Source of the DNA: Adiantum capillus-veneris
Lineage: Eukaryota > Streptophyta > Polypodiopsida > Polypodiales > Pteridaceae
Length of the DNA: 64,000 bases
Reading direction: 5' to 3'
Assembly: GCA_014529385.2 (NCBI GenBank)
Contig: CM043957.1
Location: 88,448,381-88,512,380 of the forward strand
The position numbers and the translations under genes were made by a program. Below the pieces are notes generated by a model, which saw only the letters and a list, made by a program, of their open reading frames with translations, was not told where the DNA came from and searched no databases. Positions 11,682-21,000 of this stretch are shown here, piece by piece; within the stretch, counting starts at the first letter, position 1, and every line of letters begins with the position of its first letter.

Positions 11682-11780
11682 CTTCGAGCTTCGAGCTTCG
11701 GGGTTACAGGTTGCAGATTACAGGTTACAGGTTACAGGTTACAGGTTACAGGTTACAGGGACAGGTACAGGTACAGGTGA
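11682..11780. repeat. Tandem repeats in B leader
   Basis: A short GAGCTTC array is followed by about seven copies of a 7-bp unit GGTTACA, then GGTACA units. Three overlapping ORFs across it are artefacts of the 7-bp period. It is not the plant telomere repeat. Confidence 0.9.
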
Positions 11781-12654
11781 TTCACACAGGTAGAGGTAGC
11801 TGGAGTACAGTGATATACTAGCTTTGGTGTCACTTGCAGTTGTTGTGGGTATGCATCACTTGGCGCCTGTTTGAGCGCATTGTCTGTTGGATTGTACGTT
11901 ACTTGTGGAAACTGTCATGGTATGCCTTTGTGGAGCCATATATGGTTTTATTTGGTAGTCCCAGCCATTTCTGAGACTTGGTCTGGAAGATAGTCATTTC
12001 TGAGACTTGACTATACGCGATTTGCATTAGCCTTCGTATGAGGGTCGATAGCGTGAGGTTTTTATTGAGCTGGGGGATTCTCAAATGTAGAGATCCTTTC
12101 GGTGATACAGGTAGCTGGAGCAACCTTTTTGTGACCTCGCCATAGGCTATGTACTAGAGAGTCCTACTTGATGCTCGGGTTCTATTGTTGACAGTTTATG
12201 CATACATAGACAGTCTATATTTTGGGTTCCTACTGCTCTACTTCTGGGGAAACTCTGTCGAAATTTTCCCAAGTTATGATGGCTGGTTTTTTGGTAGTTT
12301 GAGCCATTTATGTTGTTATGCTGCTGAAATTTTGGCAAAATCAGAGGTTGAGTCAGGTGTGCCTTCTTGGGAGCTTCATGGTTGGCTTTAATGGATGATC
12401 AAAATGGCCCTCAGTTCACTCCTTTTCATTTAACTCAAAGAATTCAGATTAATGTTCATGTGTCCAGGAAGATCTTTTTCCAGCAGCGCATAGTCTTTAT
12501 GTTTGGGCCAAGAAGATTGAGAGAGATCCTGGAATGTCCTTTTCGTGTTGTCATTCCGATGATTAACTATGAAAACTCATTTGATGTGCATGTGTTTGTC
12601 CTTATCTAAAGCTGAGCTCCATTGAAGTTTCTGGGGATTGGATAGTGAAAAGTT
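11781..12654 (+). other. B leader without a gene
   Basis: About 0.9 kb between the tandem repeat and gag. Short ORFs on both strands show no domain or conservation I can see. It is likely the untranslated leader of the element RNA. Confidence 0.5.
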
Positions 12655-13440
12655 TTGGGTTCTTGCATGTGTGTTCAAAGGGGTTCTCAAAGCATAGTAG
12701 CTTGGGTAGCCATGGCTTTCTCTTATCCGAAGTTTCATGGAAGAAGTGGTGAAGATGCGGAAGACTTTCTGGAGCAAGTCGAGGTGGCATGCATAAGCAA
12801 CAATATGTGTGATGAGGACAAGATTTTGAGGCTATTTGGATTACTTTTGAAAGATGAGGCCCGTGTTTGGTTCATGGATTTGGAAGCTAAAGAAGTAGTG
12901 GCTTCTTCTTATGGTTTGAGTCTTGACAAGTTTATAGAAGCTTTTTTAGAGCGTTTCCAAGTTTTTGAAGATGCAAATGCAGTATGGAATGAGCTCAATG
13001 CTCTTAAGCAAGGTTCTTGTCAAGGTGTTTATGCCTATGTACACGGTTTTACAGATTTATGGACTCGTTGGTGTGTTGCTCTTAAGGATGAGACCCCCCC
13101 TTGTTCATTGAAGAAAAGTTCTTTTGTTGATGGTTTGTCACCTTGGTTGCGGTTCGAGGTTGAGTTGAAGAGGCCCGAGTCTTTTGAGGATGCAGTATGC
13201 ATTGCAAAGCACAAGGAATGGAAGTTTAAGCGTCTTGAGGAACATGGTATCAGTACAGGTATGCATGTGCAAGATGGATTTGGCATGGAAGATCAAGTTA
13301 AGCATAAGCAGGTGAAAACTAGCCTATCCTATGATGTTTCTCGTTTCTTCCCAAGGTCTATTGTGAAGCGTAAAGAGGTCTTGCAGGTTGACAGGTTTAT
13401 GGAAGAGCCTAAAGAGGTGAGTAATGCTTTGGATACATGA
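12655..13440 (+). CDS. Gag-like protein of element B
   Basis: 261 codons ending in TGA. The more likely start is the Met at 12712 (MAFSYPKFHGRSGEDAEDFL), because the preceding residues look random. From there it reads as a retrotransposon gag domain: YPKFHG at the N-terminus, DEDKILRLFGLLLKDEARVWF, FIEAFLERF, a WNELNALKQG helix, VYAYVHGFTDLW, and KKSSFVDGL. Such proteins form the particle around element RNA. No CCHC zinc knuckle is visible. The frame continues in-frame after the TGA into the next ORF, so the two may once have been one protein. Assignment to gag is firm at family level. Confidence 0.8.
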   Translation: MGSCMCVQRGSQSIVAWVAMAFSYPKFHGRSGEDAEDFLEQVEVACISNNMCDEDKILRLFGLLLKDEARVWFMDLEAKEVVASSYGLSLDKFIEAFLERFQVFEDANAVWNELNALKQGSCQGVYAYVHGFTDLWTRWCVALKDETPPCSLKKSSFVDGLSPWLRFEVELKRPESFEDAVCIAKHKEWKFKRLEEHGISTGMHVQDGFGMEDQVKHKQVKTSLSYDVSRFFPRSIVKRKEVLQVDRFMEEPKEVSNALDT

Positions 13441-14202
13441 TTGAAAAGTCTTGAAGAGGATGCATTGGCTACTTGTGTACCTTGTGATTCTGGGTGTGAG
13501 TGTGAGGTCGAGGTTATTGATGATGAGCACGTATCTTTGGATACTAGTTCCTTGGAAATTAGGGAAGAGGGCAAGGTTGAGAGCCATTTTGTGGATTTGT
13601 TGGATGTGGAGCCTGTTTTGAAGCCATATTTTGATGTATGTGCAGTGATTGAACCGATTTATGAGCATGATTGTGGTTTAGAGCAGGGATCTGTATTCTT
13701 GGAGACTGATGAACCCATGCTAGAAGCTATGGATAGTGGTGCTAGCCATGATTATGATGTGGATAAAGTTACGTGTGATGATGAGTATGCTTATGATGAT
13801 GAGAAGGGGTTTGGCATATATGAGTCCAATCTCAGCTATGTGGATGCCTATGCTAGGGATATGTGTGCTGCGGGGATACTTTTGTCCTTTGGATATCAAC
13901 AACTTTACCTTCACACAATGCTTTTAGCTACTTGGGTGCATGATTTGCATGTTGTTGATATGGCTAGTGAAGCCAAGATGCCAGGTGATGAGTCACTTGA
14001 GTTGTCTCTATCGGTTGGGTTGAATGTGGCATGCAATATTTATGCTTTTGGAACTCCAGACAGGGCGGATGTGTTAGTTGGATATGCCTATGGTGCATTT
14101 TGGTTGATTGTTGACAAATGTAGGTGTGGTGTTATGATGCTTCTTGTGAATCAAGCGATATGCCTTTGGCCTTTTGATCCAGGTGGAATGAGCATCTACT
14201 AG
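13441..14202 (+). CDS. Acidic ORF of unknown function downstream of B gag, same frame
   Basis: About 253 open codons directly after and in phase with the gag stop. There is no ATG at the beginning, so it is probably the C-terminal part of a longer gag protein cut by TGA, or is reached by readthrough. It is very acidic (for example DDEYAYDDEKG), with Cys residues in CECEVEV and KCRCGV but no recognisable zinc finger. It is not protease, RT or integrase. It ends 50 bp before the 3' LTR. Its function is unknown. The long open frame is the main evidence. Confidence 0.55.
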   Translation: MKSLEEDALATCVPCDSGCECEVEVIDDEHVSLDTSSLEIREEGKVESHFVDLLDVEPVLKPYFDVCAVIEPIYEHDCGLEQGSVFLETDEPMLEAMDSGASHDYDVDKVTCDDEYAYDDEKGFGIYESNLSYVDAYARDMCAAGILLSFGYQQLYLHTMLLATWVHDLHVVDMASEAKMPGDESLELSLSVGLNVACNIYAFGTPDRADVLVGYAYGAFWLIVDKCRCGVMMLLVNQAICLWPFDPGGMSIY

Positions 14203-14230
14203 TGCTGCTGCTGAGCATGAATGCTCTAGC

Positions 14231-14252
14231 AGGCTAGGGGGTGGGCAAATTA
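14231..14252 (+). promoter_or_regulatory. Polypurine tract of element B
   Basis: AGGCTAGGGGGTGGGCAAATTA directly before the 3' LTR start TGTCAGG. It is purine-rich and correctly placed, though interrupted. Confidence 0.6.
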
Positions 14253-15188
14253 TGTCAGGAGTTTTTTGGAGCAAGGGATTGCGCATATGTACATACACAT
14301 GCATGGTGCATCAAATAAAGGATTTCCCAATTTCCATAGCCAGGTGGTTACGTGGGGCCCACATGTGTACAGGTAGGACAGGGTGTACATAGTGCATCGA
14401 TTTTCACTATTACCAGTACCACTGTGTTTTTCTACAATAATGAGGAGTTTATAGCGTGTAAAACTTCTCGAGGAAGCTATCCTCGGGCCGACGACATGAG
14501 GTCAGCAGGTGCGTCAGATGGCATCTAGTGGCGTCAGGAGGGCGAACGAGGTCAATATTTGCACGCGGATGAGGACGGACACAACATGGGTGTTTTCTGG
14601 TGAGAGTTATGCAAAAAGTTCATCATTAGGACCACTTTTTGGGGCCACTTCACATGGTGGCGAGATGCATTATTGGAAAAAAGCTGAGTGCCAGGTGTGC
14701 GAATGATGCAAAAAGGTGACAACTATGCACTGCGAGGTAGTTTTTTGGCCTGTTCGGGGTCCGTTTGAGGTCATCTAAAAGGCCAAGGGTGCCCAAGTAA
14801 TAAATCTAAGTGTGGGGACTGAAAAAACAAAGAGAAGACCAGAAAAAATGTGGAGAAGAGAGGAGGAACAGCCGCAGGTGTGTTTTTGCTCATTTTGGAG
14901 CCTGTTTTGGCCGTAAACTGCTCATCCGAGGTCGGATTTGAGCACTTTGACATTGTAGACTGGGGTTTTGGGCCGTTCCGGTCGCGATGGCACTGTCCAT
15001 TTTTCCAAATTCCTCACTCTTTTTCTGTTGTTTTTCTGTGTAATCTTCTCCGGTGAGTGAAGCTTCTTCTCCAATTTGTGATTGTATCTGGTATCGTTTA
15101 CCCATATTGTGTGAGTTGTTTGCCCCATTGGTGTTGGCCCAAGCTCATTTGTATCTAAACATCAGAAGTTCTCCTCTTTTGAGCTGAG

Positions 15189-15257
<69 letters not shown>

Positions 15258-15433
15258 AGTGGGCAAGTGGATAGAGTCTCTCCTCTCACTCCAGAGGTGT
15301 GTTCCCTATCTCGGCCAGGTGTGTTGTGTAAGCCGAGTAGTGCCCCATAGTGTGTGTGTGTGTGTGTGTATCTTCCCAAGAGTGTGTGTCGGGTCGTTAT
15401 AGAGGCGCTGTGTGTGTTTTCATCCCGCTCACA
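14253..15433 (+). repeat. 3' LTR of element B
   Basis: Copy of 10476-11630, ending CCCGCTCACA, after which element A sequence resumes with ACGGCTAGG. Contains (GT)n at 15194-15256 and a shorter GT tract near 15350. Confidence 0.92.
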
Positions 15434-15674
15434 ACGGCTAGGAACTTGCTACGCGCCGTGTGCGAGCCACAAAGGCTCCTAGCACACAGTCATACAACAG
15501 ACAAGCTCACAAGGAAGAATGGTGTGTCACTCACCTTCCTGCGTAGTTGCGAATGAAGGATTCCCGCGCCGCGAAGAAGAGGGAGACGCCGCTACGCCGC
15601 GCTCAACCGCCTCGCCGCCGTCGTGCCGCCGCAACGCTCGATCACACACACACTCTCACACTCTCTCTCTCACA

Positions 15675-15725
<51 letters not shown>

Positions 15726-16008
15726 GGAGATAGTGAAGGAGAAGGTGGAGATGGAGCAAGAGTGGCTTCTATTGCACAATAAGAGAATGAGTAAAAATTA
15801 GGTTTAGTGGCTTTTATATGAGCTCACCCCATTCACACTTGGGCGCCCATACTTAGCCAACTAACTCCTTGAATATTCCAGTTAGAGTGCGCCTGTCATC
15901 GGCGATCACCCTTACCCTGTTCCTATTGGTCTGACAAGCCCGGTACCTGACTCTAAATAATACAACGTTTATAGATCATAGGGTGTCCGTGTGCCGTGAG
16001 GGTTAACA
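15434..16008 (-). repeat. 3' LTR of element A (main part)
   Basis: Matches 28421-28961. The outermost bases lie at 10468-10475, beyond element B. On the element strand it begins TGTTAACCCTCACGG. A TATA box (CATATAAAAG) lies at 15811-15820, and an (AC)n tract at 15675-15724 lies downstream of it in the element direction. That tract is longer than in the other LTR. Confidence 0.92.
15675..15724. repeat. (AC)n microsatellite in A 3' LTR
   Basis: About 24 AC units, against about 12 at the matching site in the 5' LTR (28653-28677). The His-Thr ORFs across it are artefacts. Confidence 0.95.
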
Positions 16009-16020
16009 TGCCCCCCTTCC
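16009..16020 (-). promoter_or_regulatory. Polypurine tract of element A
   Basis: GGAAGGGGGGCA on the minus strand, immediately before the 3' LTR start TGTTAACC. Confidence 0.88.
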
Positions 16021-17372
16021 TGACGTAGATTCCGTCCTCGGAAGCTATCCAGTTGAAGCTCGTTCGTCGAGATGGGAGAGCAGTCGACATGGATGTGCGT
16101 AGTCTTCTTCAATCACTGCAAAATCAAACAACATTGCCACAGTAATTGCATTCTCATATACAATTAAAAATCATATGCAATAGACAGACAAATTGATTGG
16201 TAACAGAATTTTAGTCAATTAGCAGCAATAAACATTAAATTGCAATATAATCAAATGCATAAACAGATGTAAAGGTAAAAAATTAAACAAGTCCGGGGTC
16301 GCTAATTTAACGGTCAAAAGGCACTAGAGCTAGATATTAATACCATGGATAACTTCTCAATTTTTTCTGGTCAATTAAGTTGTTTAATCGCGAGAGCCAA
16401 GTATTTGATGTTCGAGGGCTGACTAGAGGCTATACCTAGAAGACCTTGTAGTTAAGCTACGATAAAATGAATTTCTCATGAAATCATCGCCTGGCTGATT
16501 ACCTTTTCTTTGACCACCCAAAGTCTTTTCACATTGATTCAATTTTGATGTGTGTGCTTATTTTGTATGCCTTGGGTTTTTTGCTTTTCAAGGAAAAGCG
16601 CCCACACTGGGAGCCTCTAGGTCTCTAGTACCATAGGCAATACATGTGAGTGAAGTACCAATTTAAGCAGGGATTTCTCTTTCAGCTTAAAATTTTACAT
16701 TGTGGCACTTTGATTTTTTGTTTGTTCATTTTCAGCATTTTAATTTTGTAACTTTGGGGGGTCATATAACATTGTTGCCCTCCCCAGGCTCATCACATTA
16801 GTAAACTCCCTTTATAATACTTAAGCTAAAGGTCAATAGGGTTAAGCCCACTAGAAAGCCCTAGTATATTTCACACAATGCTGCCTAAATCGGATTAAGA
16901 ACCTAAGTAACCATTGCTTATTAGGAAGGCATTCCCCATGGTATTAAGAGAAGATTTCGAATACCTAGCTTGGTCAAACTAGCTTAGTCGGATTGCTTGA
17001 TTTTTAAACCTAGACAAGTGATTATGACAAAACATTACATTGAATTAAATGTTTGATACTAAGCAAATGCATTGAATATTATGCTACCAATCACAATCAA
17101 AGCAGACAAACATGGATGCAAAAAGATAAGGGCAATGCTAATGGACATAAAACACCTGTTTGTGTTGATGGTCGCGCTTGATTTGAAGTGTGAACGAGAG
17201 AAAGGTTCCATGAAGGTCCAAATCCTATCAATAGCCACACGCTCCTGTACACACTAGGAAACAAAAGGAATACCTCCAGGAGGCACATTAGTGGGAAAAG
17301 GTACCAACACTTTTGAACACAACAAAAAACATAAGGAACCCTAACCTAATTATTTCCAATCCCCCTAAAGAG
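16021..17372 (-). other. Long conserved non-pol region of element A
   Basis: 1.35 kb between the extra ORF and the PPT. No recognised gene. Much of it matches D 681-2024. Short ORFs on both strands at about 17072-17288 have D counterparts (minus strand GFGPSWNLSLVH; plus strand KHLFVLM-LDLK-ERE). The coding strand, if any, cannot be decided by eye. Confidence 0.6.
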
Positions 17373-17831
17373 TCAAGGGAATAGGATATTGTAGAGGTTG
17401 GGGGGAAACCCTAAGGCTAAACCCCTATCCTCGTCGTCGAGATAAACAAAGTCATCATCCATGAGACCATATGTGCCATCCGTGTAGTCATGTAAATTTT
17501 CTTCTTCATCATAGGTGCCCATGTTTACTAAGAAGGTCACTAGACGCCTATAGTCATCTTGGTCAAAAGGGTAGGCTTGTGCAATGGGAGAAACGCTCTC
17601 TACTAAGTATGGATCAGGCGTGGTCAAGAGACGTATCAACCATTCTAACTCCTCAAAATTCCTCTCACATGCTAGCGTACCTATCAAATCCCATTCACAT
17701 GCAAGCATTGGAAAGACCATGTGAAACATTTGTGAAAAGTAACGAGGGTACCTCTCACCCAAGGCAGGAGTGGATGACTCTAGCGTACTAGCCATATCTG
17801 TACACGCAAATAGATGATGGTTAGAGTGCAA
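17373..17831 (-). CDS. Extra ORF downstream of pol in element A (ORF3), unknown function
   Basis: 152 codons, starting at MHSNHH or at an internal Met at 17795 (MASTLESS). It reads LGERYPRYFSQMFH, ACEWDLIGTLACERNFEELE, LIRLLTTPDPYLVE, DQDDYRRLVTFLVNMG and an acidic end with HDYTDGTYGLMDDDF. No membrane segment, zinc finger or known domain was recognised, so it does not look like an envelope protein. Element D keeps most residues, broken only by one inserted base. A TATA-like box and a second polypurine-tract-like motif lie upstream, which suggests its own transcript. It could instead be reached by splicing. The role is unknown. Confidence 0.65.
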   Translation of the reverse strand: MHSNHHLFACTDMASTLESSTPALGERYPRYFSQMFHMVFPMLACEWDLIGTLACERNFEELEWLIRLLTTPDPYLVESVSPIAQAYPFDQDDYRRLVTFLVNMGTYDEEENLHDYTDGTYGLMDDDFVYLDDEDRGLALGFPPNLYNILFP

Positions 17832-17930
17832 ATATTACAAGGGTCATGTTCTTGTGCCTAATTTGTTTTTATGATTTGTGTGATGGCTCTTGCTCTTTTA
17901 CTTTTTTATCTTGTTTTTGTGAGTATAAGG

Positions 17931-17942
17931 CTTTATATATAC
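17931..17942 (-). promoter_or_regulatory. TATA box-like sequence upstream of ORF3
   Basis: TGTATATATAAAG on the minus strand, about 100 bp upstream of the first ORF3 Met and conserved in D at 2654-2665. It is a candidate internal promoter. Confidence 0.5.
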
Positions 17943-18020
17943 ATTCCCTAAGATCGGAGATTAAGAGGTCAGGGAGAAAGGTTGAGAGGGAAGCAAGTGA
18001 ATGATGGATGTCCACAAACA

Positions 18021-18034
18021 CTCCCCCCTTCCTT
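18021..18034 (-). promoter_or_regulatory. Second (internal) polypurine-tract-like motif of element A
   Basis: AAGGAAGGGGGGAG followed by TGTTTGTGG on the minus strand, starting 8 bases past the pol stop codon. It shares GGAAGGGGGG and a following TGTT with the true PPT/LTR junction at 16009, and is conserved in D. It could be a central-PPT-like primer or a relic of an older LTR boundary. Confidence 0.6.
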
Positions 18035-18041
18035 GGGTAGA

Positions 18042-21000
18042 TCATACCGTTTGAAATGAGCTTGTCACCCTTTGAAACCAATTGTTCAAGTTGGTAATAG
18101 GTGAGGATTTTTGCCAGTATTTTTCTATTACCCTAGGTGCCTCGTCAAGTTGCAAGGGTGGTAAGGTACTCTCCCAGGATCGAACTTGAAGTGGTTTATT
18201 AGGTGATTCTTGAACACTGGGAGGTGTGGATTCTTTTGTAGCTTCATTGAGGTCCATTACTATAGATGGAGGCTGTGTAGAAGCTTTTACCTCTATGGAT
18301 GTATTACATGAGGAGCTAGAAGCTTCATGGAACTCCCCCCTTCCTGAGCTAGGTGGAATAAATTGGGTTTGCCTTGGAGCCCAAACTAGCTCTGGACTAG
18401 GTGTGTAGCATTCTGTGATCTTTCCCTTCCCACGGTCTGCCATTGGCTTTAGCGTTACACTGTTTGACTCATATGGGTTTGTTGTCGATAGGGAAGGACA
18501 CATTTTACGTTTAGGTACCCAAATTTTCTCATTTCCATCATAGTATCCTTGGGCTTTTAATAGTCGTTTAGGAATCCAGCGCCACGTTTTCTTACATTTC
18601 TTGGAGCGAGTGGGACGTTTCTTACGAGGCTTCCATTTTTTAGCATCAGCCATGGTTACTAAAGAAGATTTAGGGACCCACTTGTATGCTTTCTTTGTTA
18701 TATTAGGATGGTTCTTGTGTGTCTCAAGCTTTCTTTCAACTACATTAGTTGAAGATCTAGAGAGTTGGGCTATGAGGACGTATGGTTCAACCTCCTGGAC
18801 ATGCAATGTCTTGGGTTTTATTTCCTTAGGCAATATCTCAGGGACTATGGCTTGAGTGGTAGGGATAAGAGTTGGTTTTTGCGTTGTGACACCCCCAGTC
18901 CCCCAATCAATAGTGCATTTGGTGGCTATCATCCACGTGCGTCCTAGGTTTATATTACCCTCCATAGTTCCAGTAGGCATGACCAAAAAGTCTTGAGCTA
19001 CAATTCCATTGTCATAACTGACAGAAGTGTGCCAGATTCCAAAAACCGTAGTTTTTTTCTTGTTGACACCCTTGACTTGGATAATACTCTCAGATAGAGG
19101 TGGCTTCCCTAACTGACACCACATCCCATAGGATAGCAGATTATATTTAGCACCCGTGTCCAATAAGGCGTTATATAGCACTTTTCCATAGGCACTATTT
19201 AACTCAATAGGGTATCGTAGAGGTGTGTCAGAGTCCAACCAATCCTCTTTGATTTCCACGTGGAAGGCATTTGTGACTCCAAGGTTAGCCTCTCGTTTTT
19301 GTCTTATGCGTTGTTGTCGCTCCTTAGCCTCGGCTTGAGCTTGTATCTTCTTTAACTCGGTTTGTGCTTTGGCGGCCTTCTTTTGATGAATGGCCCGTAG
19401 TTCTTCTTGGCTTAAAGGATCGTAATATCTTTTGAATTTACTCCCATTGATGAATCCAATGGTTTCAACTCCATCAAGAGTTTCCACACGAAGGGTACCT
19501 TGTGGGGTAATTTCACATACTCTATATGGTCCTTTACCAGCATATTTCAAATTTTTCTTCTCTTTACGTACTCCATACATAAGGACTTTATCACCAACTT
19601 TGATGTCCTTGTCCTTCACATGGCGATCAAACCACTTCTTTCTCCTATCCTTTTCCACAAGAGCATTTTGCACAGCCAACTGTCTCTCTTCGTCTAGTTT
19701 TTCTAAGATATACAAACGCTCGGTTAAGGGGTTACCATTCCATCCTTCTTGCGAAGCTACCCTAAGACTAGGAATGACAAACTCCCAAGGCATAACCGCT
19801 TCTTGGCCGTATACCATTTTGAATGGCGTACAATTAATAGCCACTTTATAAGCAGTACGATAAGCCCATAGAGCAAATGTCAACTTCAAATCCCAATCAG
19901 TGCGATGAGCTTCTACTGTCTTGGTTAAAATAGAGATTAGAGTCTTGTTGGTGCTCTCGGCTTGTCCATTAGCTTGCGGGTAATAAGGTGTAGACTTATG
20001 GTGGGATATCATAAAGGTCGTGGTAAGCTCTCTTATTACCTCATTTATAAAATGGGTACCATTATCACTAACAATTTCAAAAGGGCAACCAAATCTTGTG
20101 ATAATGTTCTCAAAAAAAAACTTAGCTGTTGTCCTCGCGTCAGCTTTTTGTGAAGCCTTAGCTTCAGCCCACTTTGTTACATAGTCCTTAGCAACTAGAA
20201 TATATCGAGATTGAGTGTTACGAGCTGCGGGACTAATTGGACCTACAAAGTCTAAGCCCCATTTTTCAAATGGTTGGGTTACTTTAATAGGATGTAAGGG
20301 CATTCTAACTTTGCGCTGTGTGGTCTTGTAACGTTGGCACTCATCACACCCTTTTGTAAAAAGTGATGCATCCTTAAATAAAGTTGGCCACCAATAGCCT
20401 GATTGCAGCACCTTTCTAGCAGTCAGGTCTCCTGAAAAATGTCCTCCTGCTATGCCCATATGTGCTTCTTGCAAGATATACAAATATTCATCCTCGCGGG
20501 CACAATGCCTAAGAATATCATCCTTGCCTAGTCTATACAGAGTTCCGGCAATCAAACAATAGGGTTCACATTCTTTTACTAGCCTTCGAGCGATATCCTT
20601 ACGAAGTTCCTTGGGTGGAAAACCATTAACTAAAAAGTTAACAATGTTCTCACTCCATTCAGGCGTAGTCTCAACTATGAATAGAGAAGTATCGGGTAAT
20701 TCATCATCAACTCCTGTAGGGACTTCACCATTGGGTATGCGAGACAAATGATCAGCCATGACGTGCCTTTTACCGGGTCTCACTACAATCGTGAAATCAA
20801 ACTCCAAAAGAATTAACAACCATCGTGTGATTCTTCCTGTGGAGCATGGCTTGTTTACCAGTATCAGCAACGCTTGATGATCCACATAAAATACAAACTT
20901 GTTTGCCAGAAGGTAGTAGCGAAATTTCTTTACTGCATAAACCATTGCTAAACCTTCTCGTTCTGTAGTGGTGTAGTTCCTTTCAGCATCGTTCAATTGA

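Larger units (their letters stand above)
10476..15433 (+). mobile_element. Element B: non-autonomous gag-only LTR retrotransposon
   Basis: Two LTRs of about 1.16-1.18 kb (10476-11630 and 14253-15433) flank a 2.6 kb internal region with a primer-site-like sequence, a gag-domain ORF, an acidic second ORF and a polypurine-rich stretch, but no protease, RT or integrase. It sits inside the terminal bases of element A's 3' LTR. ACGG before the left LTR and ACGG after the right LTR are the duplicated target. Joining the flanks restores the A LTR edge TGTCACGGCTAGG. This resembles the TR-GAG class of elements, which would need enzymes supplied in trans. Confidence 0.9.

Noticed and set aside
11700-11770. 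GGTTACA array as interstitial telomere repeat
   Set aside because: The unit differs from the plant telomere TTTAGGG.
11385-11821. Several ORFs over GT repeats and the GGTTACA array in B
   Set aside because: They overlap on both strands and all frames. The open reading comes from the repeat period.
15155-15801. ORFs over (GT)n and (AC)n in the B and A LTRs
   Set aside because: Cys-Val or His-Thr repeats, tract lengths differ between paired LTRs, no domain.
19432-19851. 139-codon plus-strand ORF opposite integrase
   Set aside because: It is antisense to a clearly coding frame and has no domain; D does not keep it open.
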